Positions 8,241 through 16,587 of a stretch of 43,654 bases of DNA are shown piece by piece. The DNA is from Acidobacteriota bacterium (GTDB lineage: Bacteria > Acidobacteriota > Terriglobia > Acidiferrales > UBA7541), in contig JAMCWK010000048.1 of assembly GCA_023481105.1 (NCBI GenBank), positions 1-43,654 of the forward strand, in the 5' to 3' direction. The notes beneath the pieces are model-generated. The model worked only from the letters and a program-made list of their open reading frames with translations. It was not told the DNA's origin and ran no database searches. Position 1 is the first letter of the stretch, and each line of letters opens with the position of its first letter. The position numbers and the translations under genes were made by a program.

Positions 8241-11200
8241 CTACAATTTGAGTTTCGGAAGACTCGCCTTGCGGAGCTGTTCGTTCATAGCTGGCAAATC
8301 TTTCGATTTGACGGCATCCCACCTGGCCATCAGCGCAGCCAGGGCTTTGCGGCGGGCGGTGATGGCCGCAACGGCTTGCGTAGTGGGCGCAACATCGGCG
8401 CCCTGCAAAATTCCCATTAGCGATTGCAACGACGCGCGAACGCTGGAGAGCGAATCCGCGGCGGGCGCGGCGGCACCGCCGCCTCCAAATCCCTCGCCGC
8501 CGGTGCCCATCAGGTCTCCCATTGCTTTGTTCAAAGCTGAAATACCCATCGCCCTAGAGCTAATGTTGCCCTGGAGCTCATTGTCTTCCAACTTCTGAAT
8601 TTGCGCGCGGAGCGAACGAATCTGCTCGATGGCCGCAAAGGCCGCGGCGGAACCGTCATAGAGCTGCTTCGACAGCGTGAACTGCTGCTGCAAGCCGGCG
8701 AGAGGTGTCTTTACGCGCGGGTCCATTTTTATTGTGAGCGGTTGCGTGTAGCTTTTGCCGTCCACCGTGAGGCGCACGGTGTATTGCCCGGGCATGGCCC
8801 ACGGCGAAGTGTACGCGGGCGCGGTGTTGTGGGCCACGGCGGAAATTGGATAGTTGGGACGCGAGCCCGGCATTGGCGTGTAGTGCACGTCCCACAGGAA
8901 GCGATGCATGCCCGGGGCAGCGGAAAGCGTCTGCGGCGGGCGCACCCAGTACGTCGGAACGTTGAGCATGGGATCAATCTGCGGCTCCGGGTCGGCGCTG
9001 GAATAACGCCGCACGAGCTTTCCCGTGGCGTCGAGGATTTCCAGCGTGACCGGGCCGGACGCCGCGGACTTCAGCGCGTAATTAATGATGGCGCCGTCGG
9101 GAGGATTCTGCCCGCCGGGCTCGTCAGGCGGCAGCGGCGTGTCCGTGTTGGTGTTCCAGCGAACGCGGAAGGCGACTTGCGGCTTGAAGAGGACAGCGTC
9201 GGCTGCGGCCGTCTTCGCGTCGAGCTGGCGCAGCGGCGTGATGTCGTCGAGAATCCAGAAGCCGCGGCCGTGCGTGCCGGCGAGTAAATCGTCGTTCTTA
9301 ATAATGATGTCGCGCACGGAGCTGGGCGCCAGGTTCAGGCGCAGCGATTGCCAGTGCTCGCCGTCGTCGAAGGAAACGAACACGGTTTGCTCGGTGCCGG
9401 CAAAAAGCAGCCCCTTGCGTTTCGGATCTTCGCGGACGGCATTCACCGTGGTACCCGCGGGAATGCCGTTCACAATTTCCGTCCACGTTTTGCCGCCGTC
9501 GTGTGTGCGCAGGATGTGCGGGCGCAGGTCGTCGAGACGCAGCGTGTTGATGGCGGCGTAGGCGGTGAGCGCGTCGAAATGGCCCGCGTCCATGATGGAG
9601 ACTTTCATCCACGGCGCGAGTTGCGGCGGCGTCACGTCTTTCCAATGCAAACCGCCGTCCACGGTGACGTGAATCAGGCCGTCGTCCGTGCCCACCCAGA
9701 TGCGGTTGACGTCGAGCGGAGAAGGCGCGACGGTGTAAATCACTCCGCGCTGCGTGGGCTTGGCGGTTTCCGTGCTGCGATATTTTCCGACGCTGGCGGG
9801 GACATCCCATGTCTTGCGCGAAAGGTCTGGACTGGTCTGCTGCCAACTCTGTCCGCCATCGCGCGTCTTCCACAGCGTGCTGCCCGCGAAGAAAAGCGTG
9901 CGCGGGTCCGCCGGAGAAAAAATCACGGGTTCGGTGCGCAATAGGCGAAAATCCGGGCCGCGAATGGGCTTGGGCGAAATATTCTGCACTTGCCCGGTGC
10001 GGCGATCGAAACGCGTGGCTTTGCCGCCGTAAATAATGTCCGGGTTGAGCGGGTCGGGCGCGACATAGCTGTACTCGTCCGCGCCGACGGGCTGCCAATC
10101 GCGAAACGTAATCTGCCCGTGCGCGCCGCGGCTGGAGACGCACGCCGAGCCGCTCTCCTGCTGCCCGCTGCACACGCGATACGGAAACGAATTGTCGGCG
10201 GAGACGTGATACATCTGCGCGGTGGGCTGGTTGTACCAGGAACTCCACGACTGCCCGCCGTTGACGGTGATGATTGCGCCCTGGTCCGCCGCGAAAAGAA
10301 TAATGTCCGGGTTATTCGGATTGATCCAGCCGTTCTGATAATCGTCGCCGCCGGGCGCGCCGCGGAAACCGGTCCAGGTCTTTCCTGCGTCGGTGGACTT
10401 CCAGGCCACGGTGCTGCACATGATGACGATGTCCGGATTTTTCGGATTGACCAGCGGCACGGGCAAATCGCCGCCGCCGATGCGTCCCGCGGGACGCGTG
10501 TCAGTGGTCGCGCGCGTCCAGCTCTCGCCGGCGTCGTCCGAGCGATAAATTCCAACGGCACCCGGAGAAGCAACCGAGGCGTAGAGGCGCTTGGGATCGC
10601 TGAGCGAAACGGCGAGGTTGGCTTGCACAACGCCTGCCTCCGGCAAGCCTTTTGTGAGTTGCCGCCAGGTGTTGCCGCCGTTGGTGGACTTGAAGATGCC
10701 GCCGCTGGTGCCGCTCCACGCGGCGTTTTCCCACGGGCCCTGCCGCGCTTCCCACATCGCGGCATAAACAATGTCTGGATTCGACGGGTCGAGTTCCACA
10801 TCGCAGCCGCCGGTGTTTTCGTCCTTGCCGAGAACTTTCTGAAACGTCAGTCCGCCGTCGGTGGAGCGATAGATGCCGCGCTCCTCGTTCGGGCCGTAGG
10901 GATGCCCGAGCGCGGCGACGAACAGGCGGTTCGCGTCGCGCGGGTCCACAACGACTTGCGGAATCTGCTGCGCGTCGCGCAGGCCGAGGTGCGTCCACGT
11001 CTTGCCCGCGTCGGTGGATTTGTAGATGCCGTCGCCGACGGAGAGGTCGGGCCGCTGGAGCCCTTCGCCGCTGCCCACATAAATAATGTTGGGGTCGGAG
11101 GGCGCGACGGCAATCGTGCCGATGGAGCCGGTGGGCTGCTCGTCAAAAATCGGTTTCCACGTGGTGCCGTAGTCGGTGGTCTTCCACACGCCGCCGTTCA

Positions 11201-11408
11201 CCACGCCGATGTAAAACACGTTCGGCTGGCTGGGCACGCCGGCGGCCGCGCGCGTGCGTCCGCCGCGATACGGACCGATGCTGCGCCAGCGCATTTCCTG
11301 ATAGAGATTCGGGCTGATTTCCTGCGCGGAAACAAACGAAACCGCGCCAGCCAGCAGCATCCAGGCAACGACAAAAGTACGAGTGAACGATTTCTGCGAA
11401 TGAGTCAC
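8241..11408 (-). CDS. secreted BNR/sortilin-like beta-propeller protein (VPS10-type)
   Basis: A 1055-aa protein starting at GTG with a strong AGGAGG six bases ahead (11415-11420 on the plus strand). Residues 1-28 are a signal peptide ending VSFVSA before QEISPN. About eleven Asp-box (BNR) motifs follow, for example TDYGTTWKP, STDAGKTWTHL, STNGGNTWRQL, TRDGGQSWQQT and HDGGKTWTEI. These form one or two large propellers as in the sortilin/VPS10 and glycosyl-hydrolase BNR families. The last 250 residues hold a beta domain and a helical tail with a Gly/Ala-rich stretch (GGEGFGGGGAAAPAA). No catalytic set for sialidase is evident. Such proteins are abundant in Acidobacteriota and their role is not settled. 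A decayed copy of the first 90 residues, with the same start site, lies at 21027-21319. Confidence 0.85.
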   Translation of the reverse strand: MTHSQKSFTRTFVVAWMLLAGAVSFVSAQEISPNLYQEMRWRSIGPYRGGRTRAAAGVPSQPNVFYIGVVNGGVWKTTDYGTTWKPIFDEQPTGSIGTIAVAPSDPNIIYVGSGEGLQRPDLSVGDGIYKSTDAGKTWTHLGLRDAQQIPQVVVDPRDANRLFVAALGHPYGPNEERGIYRSTDGGLTFQKVLGKDENTGGCDVELDPSNPDIVYAAMWEARQGPWENAAWSGTSGGIFKSTNGGNTWRQLTKGLPEAGVVQANLAVSLSDPKRLYASVASPGAVGIYRSDDAGESWTRATTDTRPAGRIGGGDLPVPLVNPKNPDIVIMCSTVAWKSTDAGKTWTGFRGAPGGDDYQNGWINPNNPDIILFAADQGAIITVNGGQSWSSWYNQPTAQMYHVSADNSFPYRVCSGQQESGSACVSSRGAHGQITFRDWQPVGADEYSYVAPDPLNPDIIYGGKATRFDRRTGQVQNISPKPIRGPDFRLLRTEPVIFSPADPRTLFFAGSTLWKTRDGGQSWQQTSPDLSRKTWDVPASVGKYRSTETAKPTQRGVIYTVAPSPLDVNRIWVGTDDGLIHVTVDGGLHWKDVTPPQLAPWMKVSIMDAGHFDALTAYAAINTLRLDDLRPHILRTHDGGKTWTEIVNGIPAGTTVNAVREDPKRKGLLFAGTEQTVFVSFDDGEHWQSLRLNLAPSSVRDIIIKNDDLLAGTHGRGFWILDDITPLRQLDAKTAAADAVLFKPQVAFRVRWNTNTDTPLPPDEPGGQNPPDGAIINYALKSAASGPVTLEILDATGKLVRRYSSADPEPQIDPMLNVPTYWVRPPQTLSAAPGMHRFLWDVHYTPMPGSRPNYPISAVAHNTAPAYTSPWAMPGQYTVRLTVDGKSYTQPLTIKMDPRVKTPLAGLQQQFTLSKQLYDGSAAAFAAIEQIRSLRAQIQKLEDNELQGNISSRAMGISALNKAMGDLMGTGGEGFGGGGAAAPAADSLSSVRASLQSLMGILQGADVAPTTQAVAAITARRKALAALMARWDAVKSKDLPAMNEQLRKASLPKLKL

Positions 11409-11500
11409 GACGCGCCTCCTGCTTGCCCTGCGTTGAGCGAAGGACTTGTCCTGAGCCCGGCGCAGGAAGTTGCAGTGCGCCGAGCGAAGGGACGCGCGTG

Positions 11501-11529
11501 AGCATAACGCAAGCCGTTGTAGAACAAAA
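11501..11529 (-). promoter_or_regulatory. possible promoter of the BNR protein gene
   Basis: Read on the minus strand: TTTTGT, 17 bp, TATGCT (11506-11501). The -35 is poor. The main support is that GGCTTGCG(T/C)TATGCTC is conserved upstream of the decayed copy at 21342, where the -35 is the better TTGAGC with the same 17-bp spacing. Confidence 0.35.
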
Positions 11530-11552
11530 ATGGGAAATCGAAAATCAGTCGC

Positions 11553-13334
11553 TCATTGTGGCGAGACTTCGATGCTGAATTCGATTCTCCGTCTTTCCCA
11601 AGCAAGGCTGACCCGCGCGCGGTTAGCGTCGGTGGGTTCGATGGCGTAGCGCACCAGCTCTTCGTGCTGGCCCTCAGCGGACGGCACGGCCACGCGCAGC
11701 GCATCGAATTCCGGATTGTAGTTGAACGCGCCCCACTGCCGCGGCACGCGATTGAAGATGAGCGTCCACTCGTTTTCGGCGGGTATCACGAAGAACGTGT
11801 AAGTGCCCGCCGCCAGTGCGTGGCCCTCAAGGCGCACGTCGCGCGAGAACGTAATGGTGGTTGCTTCGTTGGCGCCCGCGCGCCAGACGCGGTTGTAAGG
11901 CACAAGCTCGCCCCACACCTTGCGGCCTTTTACGGCGGGACGGCTATATGCGATATGCACCTCCGCGCCGCCGACGGCCTGCATCACCGATGCGCGCGGG
12001 CTGGGCCGCGGCAGGGAGTAGCCCGCTTTGCCGTGCACGGCGCGTCCGGCGAGGAAGTCGGCCAGCGCGCGGTCAAACTCAGCCGGGTATTCTTCGCTGA
12101 TGTACGACCGGGAATCCTCGAACGCTACCACCGTGAGAGGCACCTCTGGATTTCGCAATTTGATTTCGTCCCACTGCGAAAGGCTGGGCGGGCTTTGCCG
12201 CGGCGAGCCGGCGTCGTGAATCGCGCCCATGGCCAGCATGGGCACCGACAAGTGCCGCATCTCCTCCGTCAGGTCCGTGGTGAAAAGCTCCCATTGATAC
12301 TCCCGGCCGGTGACGAAAAAGCCGGTCGAAAGCGCTTCATAGGTCCAGGCTTCGGAAAGCGATCGGTCTTTCACTGCAAAGGCCATCCAGTTCCGCGCGG
12401 TGGGATGCGTGGAGTTGGGATCGGCAATTAGCTTGCGGAGTTGTTCGGCTGCCGGAACGGAAACGTAGGGGAAGAGCTGCGGCATCGGCGCCACGGCCCC
12501 GACCCGCGCCAGCCGCTCCGCCAGCGGCACCGGCGCATCCGGGGCATTTCGCGCGCGCATCGGCATGTTCACCAAAGCGTCCACCAATACCGCGGCACGC
12601 ACCTGCTTCGGGCGCAGCAGCGCAGCGCGCGTGGCGAAATATCCGCCCGCCGCGGTGCCCACGACTACCACGCCCTTCATGCGTGGCTGATCGAGCAGCG
12701 CGAGCAACTCGCGCTCGATCTGGTTCAGCCAGGGCCGCGCCGTATAATCGAGTTTTTCCGGCCACGGCAGGGGTCGTGCCGCGCCGGCAAAAGGCAAGGT
12801 CACGATGTGCATCGTGTACGCCTTCGCATTGCGCCGCACGAACGAGTCGTACAGCTTTCGACCGTCCACACCCATATCCGAAATCAACAGCAGCACCGTG
12901 GGGCCACTTCCGTGAGTTTCGACGTGCAAGTAGTTGCCGGCCGGTTTGCCGCGCGGATCTGGCAGGCGCAAGTCCATTTGCCCGCCGGCCTCGAAGATGG
13001 GTGCAGCAAAACGCGCGAAGCTTTGCTTAGCGGCGGCCGGCAGCTCTTGCCCATGCAATTTGGCGTAAAGCACCTGAAGATCGGCAAGCGCCGTCTGGCG
13101 CTGCTCGGACGCGGCGCCGGAATCCTGCGCGGTGCTCCACAGCTCGGCCATGCGCGCAACGTCTGCTGGCGAAGCGTTTTCTACTCCGGTGTAGCGCAAC
13201 AACTCCGCCATGCGAATCTGCACCTCGGCCAGGTCCCGGGCGCTCCGCGCCGAAGCCGCTTCGGCCTTTTGCGCCGGCGCAAGATACGTGCAACCGAAAA
13301 CCAGAACGATTAATGCGAGCAATCTGCGAACCAT
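11553..13334 (-). CDS. alpha/beta-hydrolase-fold protein fused to DUF2911, nucleophile position Ala
   Basis: I chose the ATG at 13334 (593 aa) because AAGGAG precedes it and a signal sequence follows (MVRRLLALIVLVFGCTYLAPA). The cut could be by signal peptidase I after APA; VFGC is a poor lipobox. Residues about 130-420 follow an alpha/beta hydrolase: HGSGPTVLLLISDMG, then VVVVGTAAGGYFATRAALLRP and VRAAVLVDAL. The nucleophile elbow that is normally G-x-S-x-G reads GTAAG, so Ala replaces Ser. The last 150 residues are a typical DUF2911: SPRASVMQAVGGAEVHIAYS, then PAVKGRKVWGELVPYNRVWR, ANEATTITFS, LAAGTYTFFVIP and RQWGAFNYN. The stop is 144 bases before the BNR gene start, on the same strand. 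Likely a periplasmic non-catalytic or redirected hydrolase; function unknown. Confidence 0.8.
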   Translation of the reverse strand: MVRRLLALIVLVFGCTYLAPAQKAEAASARSARDLAEVQIRMAELLRYTGVENASPADVARMAELWSTAQDSGAASEQRQTALADLQVLYAKLHGQELPAAAKQSFARFAAPIFEAGGQMDLRLPDPRGKPAGNYLHVETHGSGPTVLLLISDMGVDGRKLYDSFVRRNAKAYTMHIVTLPFAGAARPLPWPEKLDYTARPWLNQIERELLALLDQPRMKGVVVVGTAAGGYFATRAALLRPKQVRAAVLVDALVNMPMRARNAPDAPVPLAERLARVGAVAPMPQLFPYVSVPAAEQLRKLIADPNSTHPTARNWMAFAVKDRSLSEAWTYEALSTGFFVTGREYQWELFTTDLTEEMRHLSVPMLAMGAIHDAGSPRQSPPSLSQWDEIKLRNPEVPLTVVAFEDSRSYISEEYPAEFDRALADFLAGRAVHGKAGYSLPRPSPRASVMQAVGGAEVHIAYSRPAVKGRKVWGELVPYNRVWRAGANEATTITFSRDVRLEGHALAAGTYTFFVIPAENEWTLIFNRVPRQWGAFNYNPEFDALRVAVPSAEGQHEELVRYAIEPTDANRARVSLAWERRRIEFSIEVSPQ

Positions 13335-13474
13335 GGTCTCCTTCCTTGAACAGGACAGTAGCTGCACCCGGGGCAAGAAGCGCGAGCGGCTCGAGCCCAT
13401 GCCCCGCCGCTCGCGCGTTCTGCCCGGATCGAATGCCCGGCTGTGCTGACGTAGTCAGCTGTGCCGGAAGCGTT

Positions 13475-13900
13475 CTAGTTCTTCTTTTTCTTTTCGTATT
13501 CCTTCTTCTTCGCTTCGTCGCTGTACATCTGCTGGAGTTTCGTGAATTGCTCGCTGGTCAGTACCGATTGGTAGATCTGCATGGCTTTTTCTTTCCATTC
13601 CGCCTTGAGCGAAGCGAGTTCGGCGCGCTTGGCGGAAAGCGCGTTGGCGTCGGGTGTGGCGGCTTTCTCCAACGCGTCGATTTCAGCTTTCAGGCTCTGC
13701 GCGCGCTTCTCGAAGGATTGGCCCTGCGTGCGCAGTGCCTCGAACTTCTGCTGGAGCTGAGTCACTTGCGAGTCGGAGAGAGTCAACCCCTGCTTGAGCT
13801 TGGCCCAAAGTTCTTTCTCGTCGCCGCCGGCGACGAGCGGCGCCGCAGCCGCCAGCACGAGCGCCAGAATCGTCACGAGAATCCCTGTTTTCGGTTTCAT
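13475..13900 (-). CDS. Spy/CpxP-like periplasmic LTxxQ protein
   Basis: A 141-aa protein with a signal peptide (MKPKTGILVTILALVLAAAA) and an almost wholly helical, charged body. Two LT-type motifs, LTLSDSQVTQLQQ and LTSEQFTKLQQ, are the mark of the Spy/CpxP family of periplasmic chaperones and envelope-stress sensors. The tail is Lys-rich (KKKEYEKKKKN). GGGAGG precedes the ATG. It is divergent from the histidine kinase at 14152, and the shared region holds a symmetric pair of candidate regulator sites. By analogy with cpxP-cpxRA, it may be both a target and a feedback part of that two-component system. That is inference from layout. Confidence 0.75.
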   Translation of the reverse strand: MKPKTGILVTILALVLAAAAPLVAGGDEKELWAKLKQGLTLSDSQVTQLQQKFEALRTQGQSFEKRAQSLKAEIDALEKAATPDANALSAKRAELASLKAEWKEKAMQIYQSVLTSEQFTKLQQMYSDEAKKKEYEKKKKN

Positions 13901-13974
13901 TTTCTTTGCCTCCCGGGAGTAATTCTCCCTCGGCTGCTTGTACGCGGAAGCGGGCGGGTGTGTTGTCGACGGAA

Positions 13975-13991
13975 TTGTAAAGAATTGTGAA
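13975..13991 (-). promoter_or_regulatory. candidate response-regulator operator, copy 1
   Basis: TTGTAAAGAATTGTGAA: two TTGTxAA half-sites ten bases apart, the direct-repeat form used by OmpR/PhoB-type dimers. It lies 75-90 bases upstream of the Spy-like start and is the mirror of the site at 14078. Confidence 0.55.
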
Positions 13992-14077
13992 ACGCAGCTC
14001 AGCGCGAGGAAAAGGAGTGCTGGACCTTCTGGTAATGTTTGAAAAGAAAGAAGAAATACGGAGATTTGCGACGCGAA

Positions 14078-14094
14078 TTCACAACTCTTTACAA
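14078..14094 (+). promoter_or_regulatory. candidate response-regulator operator, copy 2 (inverted)
   Basis: TTCACAACTCTTTACAA is the reverse complement of the site at 13975-13991 with one mismatch in 17. Together the two form an inverted pair about 86 bp apart, facing the two divergent genes. It lies just upstream of the candidate promoter of the histidine kinase. Confidence 0.55.
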
Positions 14095-14108
14095 TTTTTT
14101 GCTTGCGT

Positions 14109-14136
14109 ATGACACATCGGCCTGAAGCGATAGTAT
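14109..14136 (+). promoter_or_regulatory. possible promoter of the histidine kinase operon
   Basis: ATGACA (14109-14114), 16 bp, TAGTAT (14131-14136). Transcription would start near 14143. This leaves almost no leader before the ATG at 14152 and favours the in-frame ATG at 14188 as the real start. Confidence 0.4.
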
Positions 14137-14151
14137 AGGATTTGCATCAGA

Positions 14152-15840
14152 ATGAACGACAGACACATTAAGGACGCGAGGTCCGCCATGAACGGCAAAA
14201 AGCGCCGCCGCTGGAGCGAACGCACACGCATGCTGCTGACGCTGCAACTGGCCGTCGTTTTACCAGCAGCGGCGCTGATTGTCGCCAGCATTTTGAATTT
14301 GCGGGACATCCAGCGTGGCCGCGGCGTGGAAGCCACCATCCAGCGCGATTTTATGCACGTGCTGAAAATTACGGAGAAGACGTTCAATGAGCGGGCGTTT
14401 AAAACGGTCGCCAAGATGCGCGAGAAGATCCCGTGCCCCGCGGAGCCCGTCTCCGCCACAATGGATGCACTGCTCGAAAAATACCCTATGGTGGCCCACG
14501 CCTTTTATTACTGTCCGGCCTCCGGGCTGGTGGTGCGCTCGCAGCCAAGGCGCATGGGCGACATTGAATTCCGCCACGCCGCAGAGCGCTTTGCCAGCGA
14601 TATCCGCTGGGTCAAGACCGAAGGGAAAGGCATGCTGGAAAAGTTCTTCAAGATGGAACAAGAAGGCGGGGATCCATTCTACTTCTACAACATGATCAGC
14701 AAGCGCGAGGGAAGGTTGAATTACGAGAGTTTGGTGGTGTCCACGCTCCCCGCCTGCGGCAAGGAACAGGGCGTGCTCGCCGGGGTGGTGCTGGATAGCG
14801 ATTTCCTGAAGGAGGCCTTCTTCCCGGCTGTGCTGGATAGCATTCTCGAGAAGCAAGGGGAACAAGGCTCCAACCCGGCAGGGATGATGATCCACATTAA
14901 GAAGGATTCCACCCCGCTAGCAACGTCCGCAGACTGGGACGGCGGCGAGCCGGAAGTGGAAAAGGCCTTCGAGCCGGGCAGCGCGTTCCCAGGCCTGGTG
15001 CTGGGCATCAAGTTCCGCGGCACCACCATCGAAGCGATGAGCAATCGATTCCTGTTGAACAGCTTCCTGATTATCGGCGGGCTCTCTATCTTTCTCGCAT
15101 TCGGCGTGTGGCTGACGTACCGCAACGTCAGCCGGGAAATGGCGCTGGCGCGGCTGAAGGCGGATTTCGTGGCCAACGTGTCGCACGAGCTGCGCACGCC
15201 GCTGGCGCTCATCCGGCTCTACGCGGAGACGCTGGAAATGGGCCGCCTGACGAACCCGGACAAGCCGCAGGAGTACTACCGCATCATCCGCGAGGAAAGC
15301 GAGCGGCTCTCCGCGCTGATCAACAACATCCTGGACTTTTCGCGCATCGAGGCCGGCCGCAAGGAATACGACTTCCACGAAACAAACCTGGCGGAATTGG
15401 TGCGCAGCACGCTGGAAGCCTACCGTTACCAGATCGAGCAGAACGGCTTCGCCTTCGAGTCGCGCATCGCCGACGACGTGCCGCCGGTGCGCGTGGACCG
15501 CGAGGCCATCGCGCGCTCGCTGCTGAACTTGGTGAACAACGCCGTGAAATATTCTTCCAACGACAAATTCCTGGGCGTGAACCTGTACCGCGCCAACGGC
15601 TCGGTCAAGCTGGAAGTGGTGGACCACGGCATCGGCATTCCTTCCGCCGAGCAGAACAAGATTTTCGAGAAGTTCTACCGCGTCGGCGACCCGCTGGTGC
15701 ACAACACCAAGGGCAGCGGGCTGGGACTTTCGCTGGTGCGGCACATCGTGCAGGCGCACGGCGGAAATGTCTCTGTGGAAAGCACGCCGGGCAAAGGCAG
15801 CAAGTTCACGATTGCGCTGCCTATCGCTGCCAGCGCTTAG
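14152..15840 (+). CDS. membrane sensor histidine kinase
   Basis: 562 aa from the ATG at 14152. The ATG at 14188 (MNGKKRRRW) is also plausible: GCGAGG precedes it, and the promoter would otherwise abut the start. The first membrane helix covers residues 27-50 and the second 304-324. Between them lies an outer sensor region of about 250 residues that I do not recognise. HisKA follows with phospho-acceptor H345 in NVSHELRTPLA. The HATPase_c domain has its N box at 459-463 (NLVNN), G1 DHGIGIP and G2 KGSGLGLSLV, all intact. There is no HAMP or PAS domain. It is followed 62 bases later by the response regulator, its likely partner. The same operon appears to continue into a PP2C phosphatase. Confidence 0.93.
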   Translation: MNDRHIKDARSAMNGKKRRRWSERTRMLLTLQLAVVLPAAALIVASILNLRDIQRGRGVEATIQRDFMHVLKITEKTFNERAFKTVAKMREKIPCPAEPVSATMDALLEKYPMVAHAFYYCPASGLVVRSQPRRMGDIEFRHAAERFASDIRWVKTEGKGMLEKFFKMEQEGGDPFYFYNMISKREGRLNYESLVVSTLPACGKEQGVLAGVVLDSDFLKEAFFPAVLDSILEKQGEQGSNPAGMMIHIKKDSTPLATSADWDGGEPEVEKAFEPGSAFPGLVLGIKFRGTTIEAMSNRFLLNSFLIIGGLSIFLAFGVWLTYRNVSREMALARLKADFVANVSHELRTPLALIRLYAETLEMGRLTNPDKPQEYYRIIREESERLSALINNILDFSRIEAGRKEYDFHETNLAELVRSTLEAYRYQIEQNGFAFESRIADDVPPVRVDREAIARSLLNLVNNAVKYSSNDKFLGVNLYRANGSVKLEVVDHGIGIPSAEQNKIFEKFYRVGDPLVHNTKGSGLGLSLVRHIVQAHGGNVSVESTPGKGSKFTIALPIAASA

Positions 15841-15902
15841 GAGTTGCGAGCATGAGAAACAATGTCGCGCCAAGCCGAGTTTCGCCACGCCGAGGAGAGT
15901 CG

Positions 15903-16583
15903 ATGACAAAGATTCTGATCGTGGAAGACGAGCCGAACATGGTGTCCGGCTTGCGGGATAACTTCGAGTACGAAGGCTACCAGGTGATCACCGCGGGCGA
16001 CGGCGTCGAAGGGCTCAGTAAAGCGCTGGCGGATTCGCCGGACCTGGTGGTGCTGGACGTGATGATGCCGAAGATGAGCGGGCTGGACGTGTGCAAGCAG
16101 CTCAAGGCCAAGCGGCCGTCGCTGCCTATCATCATGCTCACCGCGCGCGGGCAGGAAGTGGACAAGGTGGTGGGGCTGGAGCTGGGCGCGGACGACTACG
16201 TGACGAAACCTTTTTCCATCCGCGAGCTGATCGCGCGCGTCAAGGCCGTGCTGCGCCGCGCGCAGGTGCTGCCCAAGGAGCAGGACCGCTACGCCTTCGG
16301 CGACGTGGAGGTGAACCTGCGCAGCTATCAGGTGACACGCCGCGGCAAGCCCGTGGACGTTTCCGGCAAGGAATTCGAGCTGCTCAAATATTTTCTTTGC
16401 CATCCGGGTGAAACGCTCAGCCGGGACCGCCTGCTGGATGACGTGTGGGGCTACGAGAATTATCCGACCACGCGCACGGTGGACGCGCACATCGTCCACC
16501 TGCGGCAGAAGCTGGAGCCGGTGCCGGACGAGCCGCGGTTTTTTCTGACGGTGCATGGCGTGGGCTACAAGTTTGTCGGCTGA
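15903..16583 (+). CDS. OmpR/PhoB-family response regulator
   Basis: 226 aa. The start at 15903 is fixed by GAGGAG seven bases ahead and by the receiver domain beginning at once (MTKILIVEDEPNM). Phospho-acceptor D52 lies in LDVMMP, with switch T80 and K102 in TKPF. The winged helix at about 135-226 shows the usual GKEFELLKYF, RDRLLDDVWGY and RTVDAHIVHLRQKL elements. It probably receives phosphate from the histidine kinase just upstream and could bind the TTGTxAA direct repeats at 13975 and 14078. Overlapping longer frames upstream are artefacts of the GC-rich kinase gene. Confidence 0.93.
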   Translation: MTKILIVEDEPNMVSGLRDNFEYEGYQVITAGDGVEGLSKALADSPDLVVLDVMMPKMSGLDVCKQLKAKRPSLPIIMLTARGQEVDKVVGLELGADDYVTKPFSIRELIARVKAVLRRAQVLPKEQDRYAFGDVEVNLRSYQVTRRGKPVDVSGKEFELLKYFLCHPGETLSRDRLLDDVWGYENYPTTRTVDAHIVHLRQKLEPVPDEPRFFLTVHGVGYKFVG

Positions 16584-16587
16584 AACG

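Noticed and set aside
9990..11501. 503-codon plus-strand frame
   Set aside because: Antisense to the BNR propeller gene, low-complexity Arg/Ala/Val composition, no start signals.
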